Shown here one piece after another: positions 14,228 to 20,610 of a stretch of DNA of 38,506 nt. This DNA is from a virus: the IMG/VR virus record IMGVR_UViG_3300034374_002144, positions 1 to 38,506 of that record; one strand, given 5' to 3'. Position 1 is the stretch's first letter. Each line of letters opens with the position of its first letter. Under the pieces are notes generated by a model. It did no database searches. It was given only the letters and a program-made list of their open reading frames with translations, and was not told the DNA's origin. A program made the translations under genes and the position numbers.

Positions 14228-14733
14228 AGGCATACAAAAAGCACAAAGATTGGTGTGAAATTGTGATGTCTTTTGGTTGTAATAAAGACACAGCAGAAGA
14301 TCTTGTGCAAGAAATGTATCTTAAATTATATGATCTAACACAAAAAGGTGTAAATATTAAATACAATAATACAGTTAATTATTATTACATCTACAAAATA
14401 TTAAGAAGCTTTTTTATAGACTTAAAAAGAAAAGAAAGCAAAATAAATATAGTAGATATTGATGCAATACATATTCATAATCTAAATGTAGCTAACATAT
14501 ATTTTAATGAAGGCTCACCAGTTGAGATGTTTGATGTTACATTTTACAATGAATTATATGATAAATTAATGAGTGTTTTAGATAGTTTGTATTGGTATGA
14601 CAGAAAAGTATTTGAATTGTTAGATGGAGAAACATCAGTATCAGAGCTGTCAAGAAACACAGGAATCAGTTACTACTCTTTGTACAACACTTATAAAAAA
14701 GTAAAACAAATTATAAAAGACGAATTATTATGA
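14212..14733 (+). CDS. Sigma-70-family (ECF-like) sigma factor
   Basis: The likely start is TTG at 14212, overlapping the previous gene by 16 nt; the next in-frame ATG is about 17 codons later and would cut into region 2. The protein has 173 residues, the usual ECF length. Residues about 27-42 (DTAEDLVQEMYLKLYD) match sigma region 2. LRSFFIDLKRKE (about 63-74) fits the end of region 2. The C-terminal VFELLDGETSVSELSRNTG with YYSLYNTYKKVKQ is a region-4 helix-turn-helix. It would redirect host RNA polymerase. The GCAAAAT/CGYTATAT late motif is the obvious candidate target (inference). Confidence 0.72.
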   Translation: MEILLEAYKKHKDWCEIVMSFGCNKDTAEDLVQEMYLKLYDLTQKGVNIKYNNTVNYYYIYKILRSFFIDLKRKESKINIVDIDAIHIHNLNVANIYFNEGSPVEMFDVTFYNELYDKLMSVLDSLYWYDRKVFELLDGETSVSELSRNTGISYYSLYNTYKKVKQIIKDELL

Positions 14734-14933
14734 AACTAGGAGATTTATTAGAAACAATATTCAAGTACACAGGTATCAAGTGGCTAGTTAAAAAAGTTAC
14801 AGAAGCTGTAGGAATAGAGGACTGTGGCTGTGAAAGTAGAAAGCAAGCACTTAATAAAATTAAAATAGATAGAAAATATGGAAGCACAAGACCAACCGAA
14901 GTGGGAAAAGTTCAGAGAAAAAAAGAGAAATAG
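14730..14933 (+). CDS. Small conserved phage protein, function unknown
   Basis: This 67-residue protein has an amphipathic helix with KYTGIKWLVKKVTEAVGIED, a GCGC-type pair (DCGCESRKQ, two cysteines) and a basic tail. I recognise this arrangement (KYTGIKW followed by IEDCGC) from other Bacteroidetes phages, without known function. It overlaps the sigma-like gene by 4 nt and is probably co-translated. Confidence 0.7.
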   Translation: MKLGDLLETIFKYTGIKWLVKKVTEAVGIEDCGCESRKQALNKIKIDRKYGSTRPTEVGKVQRKKEK

Positions 14934-15075
14934 CATCACTAATGCAGAGTTTGAGTTAATCTGCGAGTTGCACGCTAAATACTTTAATCACCAATACTAC
15001 AAGCCTTGTACTTGTAATCCAAAGACAATCAACAGATGGATAGCTGACTTGAATATGTACTATGAGGCTGTCTGA
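14878..15075 (+). CDS. Small protein with CxC motif, function unknown
   Basis: This 65-residue protein starts inside the previous gene (56-nt overlap) and overlaps the nuclease gene by 14 nt. The C-terminal half carries FNHQYYKPCTCNPKTINRW, with two cysteines and one histidine that could hold a metal. It is similar to short phage proteins with a CTCNPKT-like motif. An alternative later start is possible. Function unknown. Confidence 0.6.
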   Translation: MEAQDQPKWEKFREKKRNSITNAEFELICELHAKYFNHQYYKPCTCNPKTINRWIADLNMYYEAV

Positions 15076-15490
15076 TGTACACAAGTGGGAGAAAGCAGTA
15101 ATAGCAGTTCTTAATCTAGATGGATGGGATCTGCAATGGTGTGGAGGTGGCTATGAGCATTACGATGCTGTAGGTGCAACTCCTAAGGGCAATGAGTGTG
15201 TTATAGAGATGAAGTTTAGAACTACATATTATGACACTAAGATGCTAGAGAAATACAAATACGATCAGCTAATGGATATGCCTGCTGATATGGTTAAGCT
15301 ATACTTTGTTAATGATCCTAAAGCAAACTATCTTTTTTGGCTTAATCAAATCTCAATGCCTGAGCCAGTGGAGATGTACTGCCCTGATACTACACTATGG
15401 ACTAAGAGCAAAAAAACAAAAGCAGTATATTTGTTAGAAGAAAGTCAAGCAACAATTATAAATATAAACGACAACAATGCCAATACCTAA
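15062..15490 (+). CDS. Predicted PD-(D/E)XK nuclease
   Basis: In this 142-residue protein the pattern EHYDAVGATPKGNECVIEMK (residues 32-51) gives D35, then E49-x-K51. This is the active-site signature of the PD-(D/E)XK fold after a Gly-rich turn. Small size and a single domain suggest a Holliday-junction-resolvase or repair-type nuclease. It sits among replication genes. NinG at 11641 could overlap with it in function. The substrate is not shown by the sequence. Confidence 0.6.
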   Translation: MRLSDVHKWEKAVIAVLNLDGWDLQWCGGGYEHYDAVGATPKGNECVIEMKFRTTYYDTKMLEKYKYDQLMDMPADMVKLYFVNDPKANYLFWLNQISMPEPVEMYCPDTTLWTKSKKTKAVYLLEESQATIININDNNANT

Positions 15491-15620
15491 GCCAAAAACA
15501 GGAGAAAAACAAGCAGAGTTTGTAAACAGATGTATGGCAAACCCTACTATGAAGTCAGAATACCCTGACAAAGATCAAAGATTAGCTGTATGTTATAATG
15601 CTTTTATTAACAAAAGTTAA
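15477..15620 (+). CDS. 47-residue phage protein with conserved EFVxRCM / QRxAVCY pattern
   Basis: The short frame overlaps the nuclease gene by 14 nt. Its sequence follows a pattern I know from many phages: PIPKPKTGE, EFVNRCM (residues 14-20) and DQRLAVCY (33-40). It is found alone or attached to head-morphogenesis or protease proteins. Two cysteines are conserved. Here it is free-standing and lies in the DNA-metabolism region. Function unknown. Confidence 0.7.
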   Translation: MPIPKPKTGEKQAEFVNRCMANPTMKSEYPDKDQRLAVCYNAFINKS

Positions 15621-15630
15621 TTTTTTTTAT

Positions 15631-15638
15631 TATTTTAG
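15631..15638 (+). promoter_or_regulatory. TATTTTAG box, possible promoter
   Basis: This box differs from TAnnTTTG at one base and lies 17 nt before the start at 15656, in the only gap of this operon. It is comparable with the box at 13105. Confidence 0.3.
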
Positions 15639-15655
15639 TTAAAAATAAACAAGAT

Positions 15656-15949
15656 ATGATACAAACAAGATCAGATAAGGAAACTACCTATCTAAAATTA
15701 GAAACCCTTGAGGATATTAAGTATATGAATAACTTCAACTTAGTGTCCTCTGTGCTTTTAAAGTGGTCAAAGATTAAAAAAAATCCTGACTTAAATTCTA
15801 TGATAGAGGCTATGAATGAGATAGCTTTCTACAATCTCAAACTAAAGAGAGAAAGAGATGACCTATTAGAGATTATCTCCACATATCGAGCTGATAAGAT
15901 CAGAGCTATTGAAAGAGCTAGAAGATGTGAAGAAAAAATACAGAACTAA
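15656..15949 (+). CDS. Helical protein of unknown function
   Basis: This 97-residue protein is charged, with a predicted coiled coil in the second half (residues about 50-95). It is the first gene of a long, tightly packed operon that runs through the exonuclease, DnaA-like, modification and terminase genes. Not recognised. Confidence 0.65.
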   Translation: MIQTRSDKETTYLKLETLEDIKYMNNFNLVSSVLLKWSKIKKNPDLNSMIEAMNEIAFYNLKLKRERDDLLEIISTYRADKIRAIERARRCEEKIQN

Positions 15950-16032
15950 TGGGATGTGTAATATATATGATAGCCTTTGGCATCTTTGGATTTGTTATGG
16001 GAATAGCAGTAGCATTAAATAATAAAGAATAA
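15949..16032 (+). CDS. Possible 27-residue membrane micropeptide
   Basis: The ATG shares one base with the previous stop and the frame ends 1 nt before the next ATG, filling the gap exactly. It encodes one hydrophobic helix (residues 3-23, Gly-rich) and a polar end. The packing favours a real gene, but it is very short. Confidence 0.4.
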   Translation: MGCVIYMIAFGIFGFVMGIAVALNNKE

Positions 16033-16033
16033 G

Positions 16034-16801
16034 ATGATAACATTACTAGATGGAACACAATGGAATAAAGAGGACTTGCTAAAAGAAATGCAGTCAGATG
16101 AGTTTTACTATGGTTACTTATCAAAAGCAGCTCTTAGTAGTTCATCCTTAAAGCTATTATTAGATAGCCCTAAAACATATTACAATGTTATTCAATATGG
16201 CAATGAAGAAAGCCAAGCCCTTAGAGATGGATGGTTATTCCACACAGCTATACTAGAGCCTGATGTATTTAATGCTCAGGTATTTGTAGATGTAGCTTCA
16301 AAAAATACAAAAGCTTATAAGTTAGCCAAAGAAGAACACGGCAGAGTATTTACTAAAACAGAAAAAAAGTTTGCAGAAAGAATGGCTGATGCTTTTTTAA
16401 GAAATGAAAAGGCTTTGCAGTATATTCAAAAATCAGAATTTGAAGTCCCTGTTGTTGGCAATGTTATGGGTATGCCATTTAGGGGTAAAGCTGATGTCTT
16501 GGGAGATGGTAGGATATGCGATTTAAAAAGCTCATCAGACTTAAAGGCATTTCCATATTCAGCTAAAAAATATTCTTATGACATTCAATGCTATCTTTAT
16601 TGTACTCTTTTTGATGTGCCATACGATGCATTTACTTTTCTAGTTATAGACAAGGGCAGCTTAGATATCGGAATATATCATTGCTCAGAGGAGTTTTATT
16701 TATCAGGGAAAGAGAAAACAGAGAAAGCTATACAGATATACGAAACATATTTTTTACAAGAAACAGACTTAGACCAATATTATATAGAAGGAATATTATG
16801 A
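16034..16801 (+). CDS. RecE-like / PDDEXK exodeoxyribonuclease
   Basis: This 255-residue protein fits the phage exodeoxyribonuclease VIII-like PDDEXK family. It has LSSSSLKLLLDSPKTYY near the start (about 34-50), H70 in GWLFH, then FRGKADVLGDGRICDLKSSS (149-168) with D154, D163 and K165 as catalytic residues. YDIQCYLYC, a conserved Gln/Tyr helix, follows. It would resect double-stranded ends to create 3' single strands for recombination. The expected partner annealing protein is not obvious in the window. It overlaps the next gene by 4 nt. Confidence 0.85.
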   Translation: MITLLDGTQWNKEDLLKEMQSDEFYYGYLSKAALSSSSLKLLLDSPKTYYNVIQYGNEESQALRDGWLFHTAILEPDVFNAQVFVDVASKNTKAYKLAKEEHGRVFTKTEKKFAERMADAFLRNEKALQYIQKSEFEVPVVGNVMGMPFRGKADVLGDGRICDLKSSSDLKAFPYSAKKYSYDIQCYLYCTLFDVPYDAFTFLVIDKGSLDIGIYHCSEEFYLSGKEKTEKAIQIYETYFLQETDLDQYYIEGIL

Positions 16802-17301
16802 CAATACAAGAACACTGTGCAAAAGAAGTAGTAGAGCATTACTATCAAATAAAATTAAATGAAAAAACAAGGAGATTTCCTTATGTAGAAGCAAGAGCAG
16901 TTTATTTTAAATTGGTAAGAGATAACAGCCATTTATCTTTCAGCAAAATAGGTATGCCATTTGGAAAAGATCACACAACTGTTTTATATTTATGTAATAA
17001 GATACAGGATTGGATGGAAACTGATAAAAACTTTTTAGCAACCTATCATCTTATTCAATCTGCTTATGAAAAAATATTAGACTTAAAGCCTAAATTGGTA
17101 GAAGAAGATTTATACAGTAAAATAGTAGAAGATAATGATTATAGAATAAAAGATATAATTCTGGAAAATCAAAAACAAATAGAAAGGCTCAAAAAAGAAA
17201 AAGAGAGTCTTAAAAAAATTATTTTAACAGAAAGATCAAAAAGAAAAAAATACGAAAAAATGTACAGTGAAAAAATAAATAAAGCTTTATGCAGCGAATA
17301 G
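16798..17301 (+). CDS. DnaA domain-IV-like DNA-binding protein
   Basis: The ATG at 16798 overlaps the exonuclease stop (ATGA) and gives 167 residues. Residues about 25-75 match the C-terminal double-stranded DNA-binding domain of DnaA: YVEARAVYFKLVRD, LSFSKIGMPFG and the signature GKDHTTVLYL (56-65), equivalent to the RDHTTV helix that reads DnaA boxes. There is no AAA+ ATPase part; the C-terminal half (about 120-160) is a basic coiled coil. It probably binds DnaA-box-like sites to start or block replication, or to act as an origin marker. It may compete with host DnaA. Confidence 0.8.
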   Translation: MTIQEHCAKEVVEHYYQIKLNEKTRRFPYVEARAVYFKLVRDNSHLSFSKIGMPFGKDHTTVLYLCNKIQDWMETDKNFLATYHLIQSAYEKILDLKPKLVEEDLYSKIVEDNDYRIKDIILENQKQIERLKKEKESLKKIILTERSKRKKYEKMYSEKINKALCSE

Positions 17302-17984
17302 TACATCAGGTTTTTTTTGGAATAAACGGAGAAACCTTAAAAGATCATTTATTGTTTGAGAAAAGCATTAGGTCTATTAAAAAAATTAATCCTAAAATAA
17401 AACACGTTCTTTGGTCAGAAGAAGATTGCCTAAATTTAGTCAAAGAAAACTTTCCTGAATATGTAGATTTTTATCTTAATATGAGATATGATATACAGCG
17501 TATGGACTATATTAGAAACGTTATTTTGTATTGCTATGGTGGGATATATGTAGATTTAGATATGATCTGTTTAAAGAGCTTAGATGAGCTATTTGAAAAA
17601 AAGTTTTTTATTCATAGTCTTAGACACATAAAGCCAAAACATAGTGAATTTGTTTTAAACGATTTAATGGGATCAGAAAAGGGCTTCAAGTTTTGGAAAA
17701 TATTAATAGATAAAACTGTAGAAAACTATAAAGAAAAGGAAAAGATTGAAGTCTATGACACTTGGAAAGCAAGATTTGTTTTGCAAACAACGGGACCTAA
17801 ATTTTTAAGCAGAGTTTTAAAAGAAGTTCTGCCAAGCTATAAGCCTGAGCATCTTGTTTATATAGACACAGAAAATGCAATGCATAAAGAATGGCGTTTT
17901 TCCACAGATGTAAAAGACAAAAGCAAGTATTATTTTGAAGACTATAAAGCAGGAACGTGGTTAAATAATTTATACGATGATTAA
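17289..17984 (+). CDS. GT32-type glycosyltransferase (DxD)
   Basis: This 231-residue protein has IVHQVFFG at the start and SIKKINPKIKHVLWSEEDC (about 29-47). The hallmark of GT32 / sugar-binding DXD transferases follows: DIQRMDYIRNVILYCYGG and IYVDLDM, with D89-x-D91 for metal and nucleotide-sugar binding. It overlaps the DnaA-like gene by 13 nt and the ParB-like gene by 8 nt. Because it opens a cassette ending in a TET/JBP dioxygenase, the likely acceptor is hydroxymethylated base in phage DNA. Glycosylation of host surface or proteins is the alternative. The sugar is unknown. Confidence 0.8.
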   Translation: MQRIVHQVFFGINGETLKDHLLFEKSIRSIKKINPKIKHVLWSEEDCLNLVKENFPEYVDFYLNMRYDIQRMDYIRNVILYCYGGIYVDLDMICLKSLDELFEKKFFIHSLRHIKPKHSEFVLNDLMGSEKGFKFWKILIDKTVENYKEKEKIEVYDTWKARFVLQTTGPKFLSRVLKEVLPSYKPEHLVYIDTENAMHKEWRFSTDVKDKSKYYFEDYKAGTWLNNLYDD

Positions 17985-18555
17985 AAAAGTTAAAATTTCA
18001 GAAGTAAAGAAAAATCCTAACAATCCAAGATTGATAAAGGATTACAAGTATCAAAAGCTAGTTAAAAGCATTAAGGATTTTCCTGAAATGCTTGAGCTTA
18101 GACCCATTGTTGTAGATGAAAATATGATTATACTTGGTGGTAATATGAGATACCGAGCAAGTGTAGATGCAGGTCTTGGTGAGGTTTGGATTAAGATTGC
18201 AGACAATCTAACAGAAGATCAAAAAAAAGAATTTGTTATTAAGGACAATTCTAATTTTGGTGAATGGGATTGGGATTTATTAGCAAATGAATGGGATATT
18301 AAAGCACTATCAGATTGGGGTCTTGACTTGCCAGCTGTTTACTTTGATGATGATGAAGAGCCTGAGTTTGATGAAGAAGAATTAGATCAAGACCTTGATA
18401 CATACATTAACAACAACATTAAACAAATTGTTTTATATTATAACACAGAAGAATATGAAGCTGTTATAGAAAGCTTAGACAAGCTAAAAGAAAGTCTAAA
18501 TATAGATGATAATTCTAAGCTAGTAAAACATTTGATTGATGAAAAACTTTCCTAA
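17977..18555 (+). CDS. ParB/sulfiredoxin-fold protein
   Basis: In this 192-residue protein residues 1 to about 75 form a ParB-N / Srx domain: KNPNNPRLIKD, the RPIVVDENMIILGGNMRYRA segment (about 43-62) with the GGxMRY nucleotide-binding loop, and a following helix. An acidic middle part and a helical end follow (VLYYNTEEYEAVIESLDKL). Such free-standing ParB-like proteins are fused to or next to DNA methylases in many phages, and comparative genomics has linked them to TET/JBP base-modification cassettes. It may bind or cut DNA or recognise the modified site. No methylase is attached here. Confidence 0.78.
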   Translation: MIKKVKISEVKKNPNNPRLIKDYKYQKLVKSIKDFPEMLELRPIVVDENMIILGGNMRYRASVDAGLGEVWIKIADNLTEDQKKEFVIKDNSNFGEWDWDLLANEWDIKALSDWGLDLPAVYFDDDEEPEFDEEELDQDLDTYINNNIKQIVLYYNTEEYEAVIESLDKLKESLNIDDNSKLVKHLIDEKLS

Positions 18556-19396
18556 GATATTTATCCCAAGCTACAATAGACCAGAGGAGATAAAAACATT
18601 AAGAAACTTAGATGGCTATGATCCTGTTATTGTTTTACATTCAGATGAGCAGCTTAAATTATATAAGCAATATAATCCTGATCTAAAATATGTAGTGACA
18701 AACGTGCCTGTTGGTGACTATAGTATGATTAAAACAAGAAACTATGTTCAAAATAATCTTGTAGAGGATGGCGAGTGGTTTATTATGTTTGATGATAACA
18801 ATCACAAGATAACTAAAGTGCAAGATGAATATTATCCATTTCAGGTTTTAGATGTAAAATCAGATAAGAAATATCAGGAAATATATAATCAGCAGGTAAC
18901 ACTAAAAGACATTGAAGAAGATATAATAAAAGATATAAGATTAGCTGAGCGAACAAATATTTATCATATTGCCTATGCACCTAATGAAAATTATTTTTTC
19001 AGACCAACAAAATATAGAAACATAGGATATACAAAGGGCAACGCTACTATCACTAGAAAAGATGGGTTGATATATGATGAGAATTTAAAATCAATGGACG
19101 ACTACTCATATGCTTGTCAGCAGCTTGTTAAATATGGTAAAGTCTTAATAAACTATTTTATTTGCTTTCATAAAAATCACTATTCAAAAGGAGGTATAGG
19201 AACTTATGAAAAAAGACTTCCTATGAAACTACACGACACAAAATATTTGATGGAAAAATATGCAGGACTTTTACGTTATTCTATTAAGAAGAATATGCAT
19301 CCTGAATCAGATCTAACATTTAGGATAACAAATATGAATAGCTTTAAAAAGTGGAGACATCAATATTTAAGAAATGAAAAAAATAGAATTAGCTAG
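18539..19396 (+). CDS. GT-A glycosyltransferase, TAGT-like
   Basis: The ATG at 18539 is preferred over TTG at 18536. This 285-residue protein opens with KIFIPSYNRPEEI (6-18), the first strand and loop of a GT-A nucleotide-sugar fold. It continues with YSMIKTRNYVQ (R67) and EWFIMFDDN (79-87), where D85-D86-N87 takes the DxD place. FRPTKYRNIGYT and a DDYSYACQQLVKYG acceptor segment follow. The R-N and DDN spacing resembles the TET-associated glycosyltransferases of phages. It overlaps the TET/JBP gene by 23 nt. It probably transfers a sugar to the hydroxymethyl group made by that enzyme. The exact family needs a profile search. Confidence 0.72.
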   Translation: MKNFPKIFIPSYNRPEEIKTLRNLDGYDPVIVLHSDEQLKLYKQYNPDLKYVVTNVPVGDYSMIKTRNYVQNNLVEDGEWFIMFDDNNHKITKVQDEYYPFQVLDVKSDKKYQEIYNQQVTLKDIEEDIIKDIRLAERTNIYHIAYAPNENYFFRPTKYRNIGYTKGNATITRKDGLIYDENLKSMDDYSYACQQLVKYGKVLINYFICFHKNHYSKGGIGTYEKRLPMKLHDTKYLMEKYAGLLRYSIKKNMHPESDLTFRITNMNSFKKWRHQYLRNEKNRIS

Positions 19397-20285
19397 AAAA
19401 CCAATAGATGTAGCAAAGTTTAAGAAAAGAACTGCGTTATTATCAGACGTTAACAACAAAATAACAGAAGACTGCATAATCTATAACGAGGGAAAGCCTG
19501 TTATATTATATATGAAGCTAGATAATAATGAAACAAAAAACCTTAGATGGGCAGTTAAAAACACTACATTTATTACAGGCAAAAGATCAAGAGGGCTAAA
19601 GCACACTTCAAGAACTTTTGGATATGCTCCACGGATAGCTATGAGGCAGGACTATTGCCACACTACTTCTTTAGCTTATGATCAGCCTAAGCATCACTTT
19701 GTTGTTTCAAGCTTTGCTAAAAACTTACAGGAAATATACAGTAAATATTTTCCTGATACATTTGAGCAACATCAGAACAAAGTAGAAGAAAAAATAAAGC
19801 CTGAGTGGAAAATAGCAGATACTCCTTTTACAAGCGGGATCATAAATAAAAACAACCCCTTAAAATACCACTATGATCAAGGAAACTTCAAAGGAGTTAT
19901 GAGTAATATGATAGCCTTTAAAAAAGATGTATTAGGCGGACATCTAGTAATACCTGAATTTGATATAGCTTTAGATATAGATGATAATACTTTAACTATA
20001 TTTGATGGTCAAGATATATTGCACGGAGTATCAGGATTTGAAAGAAAAAATGATCACGGATATAGATACACGATAGTTTATTATTCACTAGAACAGATGT
20101 GGAAGTGTGAACCAATAGATGATGAGGTTGTAAGAATAAGAAAGGTAAAAGAGCAAAGAGAAAAAAATAGACTAAACCCTGAGCATCTAGACTCTCTTAA
20201 AAAAAGAAAGGATGAACTTAAAGCACATTCAGATAAAGAGAAAGCTCTAAATAAAATAAAAAATGAACAAAACCGAACAACATAA
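19374..20285 (+). CDS. TET/JBP-family 2-oxoglutarate/Fe(II) DNA dioxygenase
   Basis: This 303-residue protein carries FGYAPRIAMRQDYC (82-95), FTSGIINKNN (152-161) and YHYDQGNFKGVMSNM (165-179), with H166-x-D168 as iron ligands. GGHLVIPEFDIAL and IFDGQDILHGVSGF, with H217 as the third ligand, come next. YRYTIVYYSLEQMWKC has R231 for 2-oxoglutarate. This order is that of TET/JBP dioxygenases, which oxidise the methyl of 5-methylcytosine (TET) or thymine (JBP) in DNA. A charged helical tail (about 250-303) follows. It lies between two glycosyltransferases with a ParB-like gene and the terminase. I see no cytosine-C5 methyltransferase, so the substrate is open. Confidence 0.88.
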   Translation: MKKIELARKPIDVAKFKKRTALLSDVNNKITEDCIIYNEGKPVILYMKLDNNETKNLRWAVKNTTFITGKRSRGLKHTSRTFGYAPRIAMRQDYCHTTSLAYDQPKHHFVVSSFAKNLQEIYSKYFPDTFEQHQNKVEEKIKPEWKIADTPFTSGIINKNNPLKYHYDQGNFKGVMSNMIAFKKDVLGGHLVIPEFDIALDIDDNTLTIFDGQDILHGVSGFERKNDHGYRYTIVYYSLEQMWKCEPIDDEVVRIRKVKEQREKNRLNPEHLDSLKKRKDELKAHSDKEKALNKIKNEQNRTT

Positions 20286-20610
20286 AAAAGCAATTTTAGA
20301 AGCTTTAGAAAAATCTTTAGGTATAGTTACTACTGCTTGCAAGCAAGTTGGTATTGGTAGAACTCAATTTTATGAATGGTTAAAAGATCCTGATTTTAAA
20401 GCGCAGGTAGATGACATTCAAAACATTACTTTAGACTTTGCAGAAAGCCAACTACACAAGCAGATAAAAGATGGCAATACCACCGCCACAATATTTTATT
20501 TAAAGACAAAAGGCAAGTCCAGAGGCTTTGTGGAGCGTCAAGAAATAACAGGAGCTGATGGCTTTCCAACAGAGATTGAGTTAAATATTATCAAGACTAA
20601 TGCGGATTGA
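20263..20610 (+). CDS. terS: Terminase small subunit (HTH)
   Basis: In this 115-residue protein the N-terminal half holds a helix-turn-helix: GIVTTACKQVGIGRTQFYEW (residues 20-39), as in phBC6A51-type small terminases. LHKQIKDGNTTATIFYLKT (64-82) is a recurring helix-turn in this family. It would recognise the packaging site and load the large subunit. It overlaps the dioxygenase gene by 23 nt and the large subunit by 11 nt, so modification and packaging genes are translated together. Confidence 0.85.
   Translation: MNKTEQHKKAILEALEKSLGIVTTACKQVGIGRTQFYEWLKDPDFKAQVDDIQNITLDFAESQLHKQIKDGNTTATIFYLKTKGKSRGFVERQEITGADGFPTEIELNIIKTNAD

Noticed and set aside
16681-16797. Upstream extension of the DnaA-like gene
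   Set aside because: The extension reads the exonuclease gene in another frame. ATG at 16798 overlaps the stop as ATGA and begins the homologous part.
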